Source of the DNA: Kordiimonas sediminis
Lineage (GTDB): Bacteria > Pseudomonadota > Alphaproteobacteria > Sphingomonadales > Kordiimonadaceae
Assembly (NCBI RefSeq): GCF_014656395.1
Contig: NZ_BNCI01000001.1
Coordinates: 496,001-560,000, forward strand
Direction: 5' to 3'
Length of the DNA stretch: 64,000 nt
The notes under the pieces are model-generated. The model was not told the origin of the DNA and did not search any database. It saw only the letters and a list, made by a program, of their open reading frames with translations. Position 1 is the stretch's first letter. The number at the start of each line of letters is the position of its first letter. Below, in pieces: positions 45,584 through 54,971 of the stretch. The translations under genes and the position numbers were made by a program.

Positions 45584-46875
45584 TGTTGGTCGAGTTTTCC
45601 AAATTATTCGCCGAGCCTACAAGAAATGGCTTGACGAAGCCCAAGCGAGTTCGTGGGCAAGGCTACAAAATGGTCAATATGGGTGAGATATTTGCGCATG
45701 ACCGAATTTGTGGCATTCCTATGGACCGCGTACCACTTACTGAAAAAGAAAAAGAAGTTAATCTGTTAAATATCGGGGATCTATTGTTTGCTAGGCAATC
45801 ACTTGTTCTTGAAGGCGCTGGGAAATGCTCAATATTTCTTGGGGATGATGAGGATGTTTGTTTTGAATCGCATATAATTCGTTGTCGACTAGATGCCGAA
45901 CTGTGTGATCCTCGATATTACTTTTATCTTTTTCAATGCAAATTAGGGCGCGACTTAATTTGGACTATTACAGAGCAAGGCGCGGGAGCATCTGGTATTA
46001 GAGGCTCTGACCTTGCAAAGCTTGAATTGCCAAGACCAAACATAGGTATTCAGCGCAAAATTGCAGATACACTGGATTTTTTTAGCGACAAAATAGCGCT
46101 GAACCAGCAGATGAATGAGACGCTCGAAGGGATAGCGAGGGCGATCTTCAAGGACTGGTTTGTGGATTTCGGGCCGGTGAGAGCGAAAGAGCGCGGAGAG
46201 CACCCCATCGGCCCCGACGGCGAGCCCATGAGCGACGACCTCTTGGCGCTCTTCCCCGACCGCCTCAACCCCGACACCGGCCTCCCCGAAGGGTGGGCGG
46301 AACAGCCATTCAGTGATTTCGTGGATTTGCGGCGTGAAACGGTCCAGCCGGGTGCTGTAGAAGCCCATGATCCGTACATCGGCCTTGAGCATATGCCAAG
46401 GCAATCAATAGCCCTGCATGAATGGGAAGGTGCAGATAAGGTTACCAGCAACAAGTCCCGATTCTATATTGGCGATATTCTGTTTGGTAAATTGCGTCCT
46501 TACTTCCACAAAGTTGGCCGGGCTGTTGTTGATGGAATCTGCTCAACTGACATCATGGTCTTCGCTCCCAAGGCAGAGCAGTATGCAGAGTTTTCGTTGA
46601 TCTGCGCCTCCAATGCCGACTTTGTCACTCATGCCAATCAGGCGTCGACAGGCACACGGATGCCACGCGCCAACTGGCAGAACGTATCAGAATTCCAGAT
46701 CACTTGTGGGTCTGAGGAACTTGTTAATGCATATAGCAATCTCACCACAGGGACGATCACCAAAATCGCAGCTAACATTGCTGAAAACAAGACCCTCGCC
46801 AAGCTCCGTGATACGCTGCTGCCGAAACTGATGTCCGGCAAGGTCAGTGTTGATGAGATCAGGGAGATCGCTTGA
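45583..46875 (+). CDS. hsdS: Type I restriction-modification system, specificity subunit
   Basis: About 430 residues with two target-recognition domains. The first spans roughly residues 1-165; a conserved spacer follows (IGIQRKIADTLDFFSDKIAL, NQQMNETLEGIARAIFKDWF). The second domain spans roughly residues 235-385, with the second spacer KLRDTLLPKLMSGKVSVDEI at the C-terminus. Two different domains imply an asymmetric bipartite site. The first domain's DNA (about 45,590-46,060) is clearly more AT-rich than the spacer, as expected after domain exchange. Starts in the hsdM stop and ends overlapping the next gene. Confidence 0.94.
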   Translation: MLVEFSKLFAEPTRNGLTKPKRVRGQGYKMVNMGEIFAHDRICGIPMDRVPLTEKEKEVNLLNIGDLLFARQSLVLEGAGKCSIFLGDDEDVCFESHIIRCRLDAELCDPRYYFYLFQCKLGRDLIWTITEQGAGASGIRGSDLAKLELPRPNIGIQRKIADTLDFFSDKIALNQQMNETLEGIARAIFKDWFVDFGPVRAKERGEHPIGPDGEPMSDDLLALFPDRLNPDTGLPEGWAEQPFSDFVDLRRETVQPGAVEAHDPYIGLEHMPRQSIALHEWEGADKVTSNKSRFYIGDILFGKLRPYFHKVGRAVVDGICSTDIMVFAPKAEQYAEFSLICASNADFVTHANQASTGTRMPRANWQNVSEFQITCGSEELVNAYSNLTTGTITKIAANIAENKTLAKLRDTLLPKLMSGKVSVDEIREIA

Positions 46876-47939
46876 TGCCATCGTTGGGGGGAGGAGGCGA
46901 CCTGTTATCTGATTTCCATGAATGGAACAATGGCAAGCGGCTTTGTGTCCTCCCCGTTCCGAGACTGCTGTTGCATCACAAGCTTACCTCTGATGATACC
47001 ATCATCTATCCAGCGGACAGTGTTGACCTATCGCCCCTCAACATCGTTTCAACTCCAAGGGATGAGTTTCACCGTACCATCAGTAGAGGAGGCGGTGAAC
47101 TGGATTGGATGAAGGCTGCCTGTACGCAGATCAGTCTGGATGATCTGAGTGGTAATGCCTTGATGGCATTCTACATGACGATGGACTGGCGCCGGTTTTT
47201 AAGCGGTGATCATGACTATCATCTAGACCTGCTTGTGGAAGCTTCGGAAATCGGCAACCGGTTTCTTGATGTGGTCCGATATGATTATTGCAATTTGGCA
47301 CAGCCTGAGACACTGCCGGGGTCACCCGGCAGTCTGATGGCTGCGCAGGGGCCTTTTTCGACAGCAATATTCTACAGTAATGACGGTGATCATGAAGCTT
47401 ATATGACCGCCGGGCAGACAATATCACATCACCTTTCCACAGGATTGGGGCTTGAACTTCACTCCCATGGTTCGATGACCACCCTTCCTCGCGGTGACGT
47501 GGGGCAGGTTATCAGGCATGCTTTGCGCCTGCGATCTGTTGCCATGGAGAGTAATAGCAATTCGACCAAGTTTATATCAGCCTTGTCCGTGATTGATTTT
47601 CTGGCGGCCCCTGCTGGCTATATCAGTCACAAGGATATGGGGAAGGTGGTCGGATTGCATATGGCTAGTAGCAGGCAAGGCTATGACCCTGTCCTGCGCC
47701 GTTTTGAAGAGCTGACGGGAGGGAAGGGTAGCGGCGTTCGAACCAAGCTGGTACACGAAGGGTTAAGGCTTGAAGATATACTGGGCAGAGCTGATATTAC
47801 AGCATTGTTCCGTGAGGTCGACCGCTATATTTGTAAGATCATTCATGATCTGTTGCAGTTCGAGGACGCACAATGGCGAGCGGTTGAGCAGTATCGTGAA
47901 GAGCGAAAATATGAACTGGGGCTAAAAAGTGATGGTTAG
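46875..47939 (+). CDS. Unknown protein coupled to hsdS
   Basis: About 354 residues, not recognised. It starts in a TGATG overlap with the hsdS stop, so it is translationally coupled to the RM system. No membrane segment or signal is evident. Visible features: a glycine-rich start (PSLGGGGDLLSDFHEWNNGK), FYMTMDWRRFLSGDHDYHLD, HHLSTGLGLELHSHG and a basic-acidic C-terminal helix (REVDRYICKIIHDLLQFEDA). The repeated acidic/histidine content could be metal-related but shows no motif I trust. Position inside the hsd operon suggests a role linked to restriction or a separate defence function (inference). Confidence 0.75.
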   Translation: MPSLGGGGDLLSDFHEWNNGKRLCVLPVPRLLLHHKLTSDDTIIYPADSVDLSPLNIVSTPRDEFHRTISRGGGELDWMKAACTQISLDDLSGNALMAFYMTMDWRRFLSGDHDYHLDLLVEASEIGNRFLDVVRYDYCNLAQPETLPGSPGSLMAAQGPFSTAIFYSNDGDHEAYMTAGQTISHHLSTGLGLELHSHGSMTTLPRGDVGQVIRHALRLRSVAMESNSNSTKFISALSVIDFLAAPAGYISHKDMGKVVGLHMASSRQGYDPVLRRFEELTGGKGSGVRTKLVHEGLRLEDILGRADITALFREVDRYICKIIHDLLQFEDAQWRAVEQYREERKYELGLKSDG

Positions 47940-47951
47940 AGAAGAGATTGC

Positions 47952-48147
47952 ATGACCCGCATTTATAACATCTACTGTGACGAAAGCTGTCATCTGGAAA
48001 ATGATGGTCAGCAGTATATTGTTTCTGGCAGGGGTACGTTGCCCGGATGAGGTGAAGGATGAGGTCTTTAGCCCCATCACTCATCACAGTGAATGCATTT
48101 TGGACTGGTCTGCAAAACATATTCCATTGGATGGGAGCAAAATATGA
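47952..48147 (+). pseudogene. DUF3800 gene remnant, frameshifted and truncated
   Basis: The first frame reads MTRIYNIYCDESCHLENDGQ, the distinctive N-terminus of DUF3800 proteins, then stops at 48050. In the +1 frame from about 48004 the homology seems to continue (SILFLAGVRCPDEVKDEVF, resembling the family's following LGAVWCP segment) until the TGA at 48145-48147, where the KAP gene starts. The family is normally about 200-250 residues, so the gene is both frameshifted and cut. DUF3800 genes are common next to defence genes. Confidence 0.7.
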
Positions 48148-49616
48148 CCCTTAGTAAAGCAACACCCAATGTACTAGATCCTGAAAATCCTTGGGGCGAC
48201 GATGCTTTGGACCGCAAGCGTGTTGCTGATTATCTGACGCCAGTAGTCGCGGGTATTACTGAGCCTTTTGTCATCAGTCTTAGCTCATCATATGGGACCG
48301 GTAAAACCTTCTTTGTGGAAAGATGGCGTTGCGACTTAGAGCAAAAAGGGTTCAAGACAGCCTATTTTAATGCCTGGGAAAGTGATTTTTCACATGATGT
48401 GATATCGGCCTTTATTGTTGCACTGGACCGACAGTTTACTCCTGAGGGAGGAGGAGAAGTAACAGACAAGATTAAGATTTTGGCTAAAAAGACAGGTGGT
48501 TTTCTTAGGCATAAGGCATTGCCAGTTCTTCTGAAAGGGTTGGGACGTAAACTGATTGGTGAAGATGGTGTGCAGGAGGTTATTGAGGGCTTTGGATTGA
48601 AAGAAGATGAAGTTGCTGAGTTGCTCAGTTCCACGGCTATAGAGGCTCTGAACAGTCAAAAAGCCGCAGAAAATGCCATGTCAGAGTTCCGAGAATACCT
48701 ATCCGAACTCGCTCAGATACTATCCGAACCGGAAGACGAGGAGGATGGAGATCCGCAAAAAAGAAAATTGATTATCTTTGTGGACGAGTTGGATCGGTGC
48801 CGTCCTGATTATGCAATTGAAGTGCTGGAACATATTAAGCATCTGTTTGCCGTTGATGGCTTGGTCTTTATTCTCTGTGTTGATGAAGCGCAATTGAAGA
48901 GCACGATAGCTTCTGTCTATGGTGCGGGGCTGGATAGTGACGGTTATCTGCGACGTTTCATTGATTGGGGGTTTACACTACCCGCCCCCTCACGGTCTGC
49001 GTATACTCAGAGTTTAATCAGCCGGTTTGGTATTGAGTCCCTTGAGATTTACCGAGATACAGATGTGCGCGGATCTCTTGAAAGCTTATTCCATCCTTTA
49101 TGTGATATATATGAGGTGTCGCTTAGAAAAATGAGTCAAGCATTCATCTTTGTTAATCTTGCTATCCGCTATGCTTCGGAGCAGAAGATCAACAACCGCT
49201 GGACCAGTATGATACCATTTTTTGCGGCTCTAAAATTTGCCCGGCCTGATCTGTATCGCCAGATCCAACGTAGAGAGATTAATCCTCGAGCCTTAATCAA
49301 TGAGCTGATAGATGCATGGAAAAGCTATAGTGAACGCCCCCCCTTTTTACTTAAATGGGGTGAGTTTTCCGCATACATGGAGGCTTATATGATGTCACCT
49401 GAAGAGCGCAGGTATTTCTACCAAGAACGCTATCAGAGATTGCGCGATATTGAGCGAAAGCTTCGAGATGGTCAACTGGCCAGAGATGATGATGAAGCGT
49501 TGGAGGCTGCGCACCTCCAACTGCTGGATAAACATATTTCTAATGAAATCGGACGCTGTTCTGATGCTGAAGTTGTTATCGACCTTGTTGAAGGCGCGGC
49601 TGAATATGCAGCGTAG
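48144..49616 (+). CDS. KAP-family P-loop NTPase
   Basis: 490 residues from the ATG at 48144, which follows GGGAGC. The KAP signature is clear: Walker A ISLSSSYGTGKTFFVERW, FNAWESDFSHDVISAFIVAL, Walker B KLIIFVDELDRCRPDYAIEV and the conserved ...LEHIKHLFAVDGLVFILCVD. Unlike classic KAP proteins with membrane helices in the domain, I see none, so it looks soluble, with a charged helical C-terminus (RDIERKLRDGQLARDDDEAL). KAP NTPases occur in several anti-phage loci. It lies between hsdS and hsdR and probably shares their transcript. Confidence 0.88.
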   Translation: MTLSKATPNVLDPENPWGDDALDRKRVADYLTPVVAGITEPFVISLSSSYGTGKTFFVERWRCDLEQKGFKTAYFNAWESDFSHDVISAFIVALDRQFTPEGGGEVTDKIKILAKKTGGFLRHKALPVLLKGLGRKLIGEDGVQEVIEGFGLKEDEVAELLSSTAIEALNSQKAAENAMSEFREYLSELAQILSEPEDEEDGDPQKRKLIIFVDELDRCRPDYAIEVLEHIKHLFAVDGLVFILCVDEAQLKSTIASVYGAGLDSDGYLRRFIDWGFTLPAPSRSAYTQSLISRFGIESLEIYRDTDVRGSLESLFHPLCDIYEVSLRKMSQAFIFVNLAIRYASEQKINNRWTSMIPFFAALKFARPDLYRQIQRREINPRALINELIDAWKSYSERPPFLLKWGEFSAYMEAYMMSPEERRYFYQERYQRLRDIERKLRDGQLARDDDEALEAAHLQLLDKHISNEIGRCSDAEVVIDLVEGAAEYAA

Positions 49617-49769
49617 TCATTCTGCGGATAATATATTCAAAATAACTCGATCACGCATTTTCTCATTTGAGCCATTCATAATATACAATCAGTGACACCA
49701 AATACTGATTGACTGTGATTGATCCAATGCTACCTTAAGTCATATAGCACGATGAGGAGGTTTGGGGTT

Positions 49770-52700
49770 GTGTCAGTTGGGGTGTCTGAAGATGGGGTGG
49801 AGGCACTAAGCCTCGAATGGTTTAAGGACCTTGGCTATTCGGTCTTGAATGGTCCTAATATTGGTCCTGATGGCGCCAACACTGAGCGTTCCTCCTACGG
49901 CGAGACCATCTTGCAAGGGCGGATGATGGATTCCCTTACCCGCATCAACCCCGACCTGTCATCCGGCGCCATTGAAGAGGCCATGCGGCGAATTGAGGAT
50001 ATCCAGACCCCTTCCTTGATTGAAGAAAACCGCCGCCTGCACCGGCTGATCAGTGAAGGGGTGGACGTTGAGGTGATCCTGCCGGATGGCTCTCGCGGTA
50101 CCCGGAAATGCCACCTGATCGATTTCGATACCCCGGACAACAACGACTTCGCGGCGGTCAATCAGCTTACTGTCATCGAGGGTGGCCACAATCGCCGTCC
50201 GGATGTCGTGGTCTATGTGAATGGGATGCCACTTGGTGTGATCGAACTCAAGCGCCCCGGGGATGAGGACGCCACGCTCGGCGCGGCCTATAACCAGTTA
50301 CAGACCTACAAGGCCCAGATACCCAGCCTGTTTCGCCAGAATGTGATGCTGGTGACCAGTGATGGCCTCAAGGCCCGTGTGGGCTCCCTGACCGCCGGTG
50401 AGGACCGCTTCATGCCGTGGCGGACCATGAACGGCATCGATGTCTCACCGCCCGGTTGGCCGGAACTGGAAACCGTGGTCAAGGGTGTGTTCGACAAGGA
50501 ACTGTTCCTTGACTATCTGAATGGTTTCATCGTCTTTGATGATGACGGGTCCAAGGTGATCAAGAAGATCGCCGGGTATCACCAGTTCCACGCTGTCCGC
50601 AAGGCCCTTGCCAAGACTATTGAGGCGACCCGGTCCGAGGGGGACCGCAAGGCTGGCGTCGTCTGGCATACGCAGGGTTCGGGCAAGAGCTTGTTGATGG
50701 CCTTCTATACCGGTCAGTTGGTGCGGCATCCTGCGCTTGAAAACCCGACCGTGGTGGTGATCACTGACCGTAATGATCTGGATGACCAGCTCTATGGGAC
50801 TTTCTCAAGCTGCGCCGACCTGATCCGCCAGACCCCGGTGCAGGCCAAAGACCGCGATGATCTCAAGGAGAAGCTGTCCGTAACCAGTGGCGGGGTGATT
50901 TTCACCACCATACAGAAGTTCCAGCCCGAAGACGGCGAGGAAGCCTATCCGGTGCTCACTGACCGCACCAATGTTGTGGTGATGGCGGATGAAGCACACC
51001 GCAGCCAGTACGGTATGACAGGCCGGATGAATGACGAAGGGGTGCGCAAGTACGGTTACGCCAAATATATGCGCGATGCTTTGCCGAACGCCTCCTTCAT
51101 CGGCTTCACCGGTACCCCTATTGAAACGTCAGATGTGAACACCCGGGCGACGTTCGGTGATTATGTGGACGTCTATGATATCTCACAGGCGGTTGAGGAC
51201 GGTGCGACGGTGCCGATCTTCTATGAAAGCCGGTTGGCGCGGATCGAACTGGATGAAGAGGTCGCCGACGAGATTGATGATTTCGTCGAGGAAGTCACCG
51301 AAGACGAAGACCTTGAAACCCGCGAGAAGATCAAGGGCAAGTGGGCCCGGGTTGAGGCCCTCGTGGGTGCCGAGAACCGCCTGAAACTCATTGCCAAGGA
51401 TATGGTTGAGCACTTCGAGGCCCGACAGGTGGCGATGGACGGTAAGGCCATGATCGTCTGCATGAGCCGCCGCATCTGTGTCGAGCTATACAATGAGATC
51501 ATTGCGTTGCGGCCTGACTGGCACTCCGATGATCCGAATGCCGGGGCAGTGAAGATCGTGATGACTGGTTCCGCCAGTGATCCGGAAGACTGGCAGAAGC
51601 ATATCGGTAACAAGACCTACCGCGACAATCTGGCGAAACGGGCGCGGAAGGTGGATGATCCGCTCAAGCTGGTCATCGTGCGGGATATGTGGCTGACGGG
51701 GTTTGATGCGCCCAGCATGCATACGCTCTATGTGGACAAGCCGATGCAGGGGCACGGCCTGATGCAGGCGATTGCGCGGGTGAATCGGGTGTTCGGTGAC
51801 AAGCCGGGTGGTCTGGTGGTCGATTACATCGGCATTGCCCAGAACCTCAAGAAGGCCCTTCACCAGTATAGCGAGGGTGACCGCGAGAAGACCGGCATTG
51901 ATGAGGAAGAGGCAGTCGCCGTTCTCAAGGAATGTGTCGAGGTCCTGCGCGGCATGTTCCATGACTTCGATTACAGCAAGGGTGTGCGCGGTGAGCCCAA
52001 GGACCGGCTCTATGCACTGGCCGGAGCGCTCAATCATGTCTTGGAGATGCAGGAACGTGACATGGCACGGGAACAAAGCGCAGAAGCCAAGAAGAAGGCA
52101 AGGAACCGCTTCTCTGACGCTGTGGTGCGTCTCAGCAAGGCCTTCGCCCTCGCGAGTGCCAGTGATTACGCGCTTGAGGTGCGGGATGAAGTGGGCTTCT
52201 TCCAGACGGTGCGCTCTGCACTGGTCAAGGATCAGGGGCTCAGTCGCGGTACGGCCAAGGACCCGAATATCGCGCTGCAACAGGTGGTCAGTCGGGCCGT
52301 GATCTCAACCGAGATTGTCGATATCCTCAAGGCCACCGGCATCAAGTCGCAGGACCTGTCGGTCCTGTCCGATGACTTCCTCGCCGAAATCCAGAATATG
52401 GAGCGGAAGAACCTCGCACTGGAAGCCCTCAAGCGGCTGCTGAACGGCGAAATTCGCAACCAGTCCCGGCGCAACATCGTGCAGGCCCGGGCCTTCTCCG
52501 AGCGTTTGCAGGAAGCCATGAACCGCTATCACGCCAATGCCATCACGGCGGTTGAGATGATCGAGGAACTGATCAGGATCGCCAAGGAGGTCCGCGCTGC
52601 CAAGGCCCGGGGTGAGGAGCAGGGGCTGAGCGAGGACGAGATCGCCTTTTATGACGCTCTGGCAGCCAACGAGAGCGCCAAGGACATGATGGGCGACCAG

Positions 52701-52910
52701 AAGCTGCTGGTCGTCGCTCATGAGCTTCTGGAGCGCGTTAAACGCAGCGTGAGCGTGGATTGGCACAAGAGCGAGAACGCCCGGGCCCGTATCCGCCTGA
52801 TGGTGAAGAAGATACTCAAGAAATACGGCTACCCCCCTGACTTGCAGGATGAGGCAGTCAAAACAGTCATCGCACAGGCCGAGCAGCTGAGTGCGCTGTG
52901 GACAAAATAA
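49770..52910 (+). CDS. hsdR: Type I restriction-modification system, restriction subunit
   Basis: About 1,046 residues. An N-terminal PD-(D/E)xK nuclease ([20 protein letters not shown]) is followed by a two-domain translocase (Walker [19 protein letters not shown] box [13 protein letters not shown]; motif [13 protein letters not shown]; motif [18 protein letters not shown]) and a C-terminal helical domain. It cuts unmodified DNA after ATP-driven translocation. I chose GTG at 49770, 9 bp behind GAGGAGG; an ATG at 49752 is possible but sits on that ribosome site. Last gene of element 1 before attR; composition matches hsdM, not the genes between. Confidence 0.93.
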   Translation: MSVGVSEDGVEALSLEWFKDLGYSVLNGPNIGPDGANTERSSYGETILQGRMMDSLTRINPDLSSGAIEEAMRRIEDIQTPSLIEENRRLHRLISEGVDVEVILPDGSRGTRKCHLIDFDTPDNNDFAAVNQLTVIEGGHNRRPDVVVYVNGMPLGVIELKRPGDEDATLGAAYNQLQTYKAQIPSLFRQNVMLVTSDGLKARVGSLTAGEDRFMPWRTMNGIDVSPPGWPELETVVKGVFDKELFLDYLNGFIVFDDDGSKVIKKIAGYHQFHAVRKALAKTIEATRSEGDRKAGVVWHTQGSGKSLLMAFYTGQLVRHPALENPTVVVITDRNDLDDQLYGTFSSCADLIRQTPVQAKDRDDLKEKLSVTSGGVIFTTIQKFQPEDGEEAYPVLTDRTNVVVMADEAHRSQYGMTGRMNDEGVRKYGYAKYMRDALPNASFIGFTGTPIETSDVNTRATFGDYVDVYDISQAVEDGATVPIFYESRLARIELDEEVADEIDDFVEEVTEDEDLETREKIKGKWARVEALVGAENRLKLIAKDMVEHFEARQVAMDGKAMIVCMSRRICVELYNEIIALRPDWHSDDPNAGAVKIVMTGSASDPEDWQKHIGNKTYRDNLAKRARKVDDPLKLVIVRDMWLTGFDAPSMHTLYVDKPMQGHGLMQAIARVNRVFGDKPGGLVVDYIGIAQNLKKALHQYSEGDREKTGIDEEEAVAVLKECVEVLRGMFHDFDYSKGVRGEPKDRLYALAGALNHVLEMQERDMAREQSAEAKKKARNRFSDAVVRLSKAFALASASDYALEVRDEVGFFQTVRSALVKDQGLSRGTAKDPNIALQQVVSRAVISTEIVDILKATGIKSQDLSVLSDDFLAEIQNMERKNLALEALKRLLNGEIRNQSRRNIVQARAFSERLQEAMNRYHANAITAVEMIEELIRIAKEVRAAKARGEEQGLSEDEIAFYDALAANESAKDMMGDQKLLVVAHELLERVKRSVSVDWHKSENARARIRLMVKKILKKYGYPPDLQDEAVKTVIAQAEQLSALWTK

Positions 52911-52998
52911 CCAAGCGTTTCGAATTTTGCTAAATATTTTTGACCTACTAGCTAACAACAATAGAGGGACCATCGGCGGGCACCTATACCCCGCCCCC

Positions 52999-53016
52999 TG
53001 TCACAGTCGTGTCACA
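52999..53016 (+). repeat. Integrase arm-type site pair, right end
   Basis: TGTCACA at 52999-53005 and 53010-53016 repeats the left-end pair with the same 11-bp spacing and orientation. The rest of 52911-53132 shows no gene. Confidence 0.6.
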
Positions 53017-53093
53017 ATGTGTAATGCAAAGTGTATCGACTTGTTGACAACAACAATCAGAATTAATACAAGCACACTTGTAACAGATTGATT

Positions 53094-54770
53094 TTATTGT
53101 GACATTTTGAGATGTTGGATAGGTAATAACAGTAGAGCGCTGCCCTCCGAAGGCAGAGGCCAGAGGTTCGAATCCTCTTGGGTGCGCCACTTACGGTCAG
53201 AAATAAGTACCGATCCCTTCTTCCCTTCTTTTTCATCAAATACGGTTGCAGCTAGCGCTTGCTTAGAGCCGCGTATCCTGACCTCTGAAGCGCTAACTTC
53301 AATCCTGTCCACAAGCAGGTCCAGATAGGCCTTTCTGAAGGCTGTAGGGCCGTTCTTTAGCGTTTCTTGAATAGCTGCGCATATCTTGTCCAACTGGCCG
53401 TTTGTAAGCCTGTGAACAGGCAGTGACAGCTCACGCTCTTTAATACCAATGAGACGCAGTATATTTTCCTTGGATAGTTCCCTGTCCTTCAGAGCCTTCT
53501 CAACCGAACTATGCTGACGCCCTTCGGCAATAAAACTGATCAGGTTATCAATCTCCTTATCAACTGTCCGCAGCTCTCGCTTGAGACGCTTGAGGTCTTG
53601 GCGCGCCTGATCCTGACGACTGCCGCTCAGATCCAGCGTTTCCTTGATCAGCGCACGCAGTCTCTCCGGGTCAAAAATTTGTTCTGAGATAGCATCAAGC
53701 ACAAGCTGATCAAGAGTGGCCTCTGGCAAACTGACAGGCGCATTACAGGCACTTTTTCCCTTCAGCTTCTTGCTGGCGCAGGTGTAGTAGCGGTACTGAT
53801 TGTTTTTACCTGTCATCAACATCAAACCTTGACCGCACCCACTGCATACCCCCTTGCCAGACAGGAGGAGTTTATTGGAGACCTGTCTAGGATTGCGTTT
53901 CTTCGGGCTGTTTGCTGACAGTCTCATCTGTACCGCCTGAAAAGTCTCTGGATCAATGATAACAGGAGCTTCCACCGCGATCCATTCTTCCCGAGGACGC
54001 TGCTTGCCAGTCTTACTGCACTTCTTGTTAAAGTAATGGGTGCCGCTGTATGTTTCCCGTTTGAGAATTTTCTCCAAAACACTCGTATAGAATTTATTGC
54101 CGTTTCTGTTGCGGTAGGACTTGGAGTTTATGGTATCTGCAATCTTTTTAATCCCCATGGGGCCGGACGTGCCATCACCATGAAGATAGAGACGAAAGAT
54201 AAGTTTGACGATCTCGGCTTCCTTGGGTTCAATCTCCAGTTTCTTCTTGTGTTTGGCACCACGGACTTCGGCAGTGAAGGTTCTATAGCCAAACGGAGGC
54301 TGTGAGCCGTTCCAGAAACCCTGACGGGCATTCTCAACCATCGAGCGGCTAACATGTTTTGCCGTCTCAAGGCTGTTATGTTCGTCAAAGAGCGATGTCA
54401 CCTTTCGCATCAGATTCCCGGAACCGTCATTGCTGAATTCCTGGGTAATAGAGATAAGCTCTACCCCTGCTGCCTCAAGCTTCTTCTCATAGCTTAAAGA
54501 ATCCGCAAGGTCGCGGCTGTAGCGGGAAAGGCTATGTACCAGAATACAGTCAAACGGCTGTTCAGGGGATATTGCATCACGGACCATACGCTGGAACTCG
54601 GGCCGGTTGTCAGTGCGCCCGCTTACACCGCGATCTGTATAGGAAGCTATTACTTCCCACCCCTTGCTAGCAGCATAGCGCTCCATCTGAGACAATTGGT
54701 CAGGGATAGAGATATCTCCATCCGCCTGTCGCTTTGTTGACACCCGTGCATATAGTGCAACCCGTTTCAT
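53094..54770 (-). CDS. Large serine recombinase
   Basis: 558 residues: N-terminal resolvase domain (MKRVALYARVSTKRQADGDI with the nucleophile Ser11, then LVHSLSRYSRDLADSLSYEK), a recombinase domain (PPFGYRTF..., KKIADTINSKSYRNRNGNKF), a zinc ribbon (CSGCGQGLMLMTGKNNQY ... YTC ... CNAPV) and a coiled coil (QARQDLKRLKRELRTVDKEI). It presumably integrates element 2. The frame crosses the junction: after SDRKWR the last 29 residues ([20 protein letters not shown] and onward) are read from the complement of the tRNA fragment. In an excised circle the frame would instead continue into sequence now at 61125-61187. GGGGGAG precedes the ATG. Confidence 0.92.
   Translation of the reverse strand: MKRVALYARVSTKRQADGDISIPDQLSQMERYAASKGWEVIASYTDRGVSGRTDNRPEFQRMVRDAISPEQPFDCILVHSLSRYSRDLADSLSYEKKLEAAGVELISITQEFSNDGSGNLMRKVTSLFDEHNSLETAKHVSRSMVENARQGFWNGSQPPFGYRTFTAEVRGAKHKKKLEIEPKEAEIVKLIFRLYLHGDGTSGPMGIKKIADTINSKSYRNRNGNKFYTSVLEKILKRETYSGTHYFNKKCSKTGKQRPREEWIAVEAPVIIDPETFQAVQMRLSANSPKKRNPRQVSNKLLLSGKGVCSGCGQGLMLMTGKNNQYRYYTCASKKLKGKSACNAPVSLPEATLDQLVLDAISEQIFDPERLRALIKETLDLSGSRQDQARQDLKRLKRELRTVDKEIDNLISFIAEGRQHSSVEKALKDRELSKENILRLIGIKERELSLPVHRLTNGQLDKICAAIQETLKNGPTAFRKAYLDLLVDRIEVSASEVRIRGSKQALAATVFDEKEGKKGSVLISDRKWRTQEDSNLWPLPSEGSALLLLPIQHLKMSQ
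53133..53189 (+). repeat. attR of element 1 (tRNA-Arg 3' fragment)
   Basis: 57 bases identical to 39545-39601 but lacking the tRNA 5' part, so it is not a functional tRNA. It is also the left junction of element 2, and the serine recombinase frame runs through it on the other strand. Confidence 0.95.
53184..53236 (+). repeat. Left att repeat of element 2
   Basis: 22 exact bases then an imperfect continuation (GTACCG, CCCTTCTTCC, TTTTTCAT in common) shared with 61188-61240. This copy encodes the recombinase residues around VLISDRKWR. Confidence 0.75.
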
Positions 54771-54773
54771 AGA

Positions 54774-54971
54774 TTATACTCCCCCATTGTCGTTGGCGAC
54801 TTGCTGAATTAAAACCCCTAAATACTTCTGCAGGAGTTCAGGTTCACCAATGATTACCCGCTTCAGATTCTTTACATCATAGTCGACATGAACCGAATCT
54901 GAACGGCTGTTGTCATTTGCGGCTTTCAAGGCTTTGGAAGTATATGCTTCTTTGCGTGCAGTCTGTCTCAT
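54774..54971 (-). CDS. Small hypothetical protein between rep and recombinase
   Basis: 65 residues from the ATG at 54971, which overlaps the upstream stop by 4 bp (ATGA). Sequence RQTARKEAYTSKALKAANDN and a C-terminal helix (EPELLQKYLGVLIQQVANDN) show no known domain. It ends 3 bp before the recombinase ATG, so it is sandwiched in a tightly coupled three-gene operon and may assist replication or recombination (inference). Confidence 0.65.
   Translation of the reverse strand: MRQTARKEAYTSKALKAANDNSRSDSVHVDYDVKNLKRVIIGEPELLQKYLGVLIQQVANDNGGV

Larger units (their letters stand above)
39602..53189. mobile_element. Integrated element 1: satellite-like island carrying a type I RM system
   Basis: Bounded by 57-bp tRNA-Arg repeats. 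In order it carries a tyrosine integrase, an excisionase-like protein, a primase-helicase, a convergent small-terminase homologue, then hsdM, hsdS, an unknown gene, a DUF3800 remnant, a KAP NTPase and hsdR. Integrase, AlpA/Xis-like factor, primase-replicase and TerS without other phage structural genes is the layout of phage satellites (PICI-like); the type I system with its extra genes would be defence cargo. The early genes are visibly AT-rich and hsdM/hsdR GC-rich, suggesting assembly from different sources. Confidence 0.82.

Noticed and set aside
51486-52280. 265-codon frame antisense to hsdR
   Set aside because: GC-rich coding DNA often leaves the opposite strand open; there is no start signal or recognisable domain.
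53133-53189. Second tRNA-Arg gene
   Set aside because: Only the 3' 57 bases are present; the acceptor 5' strand and most of the D-arm are missing, so it is an attachment-site fragment.
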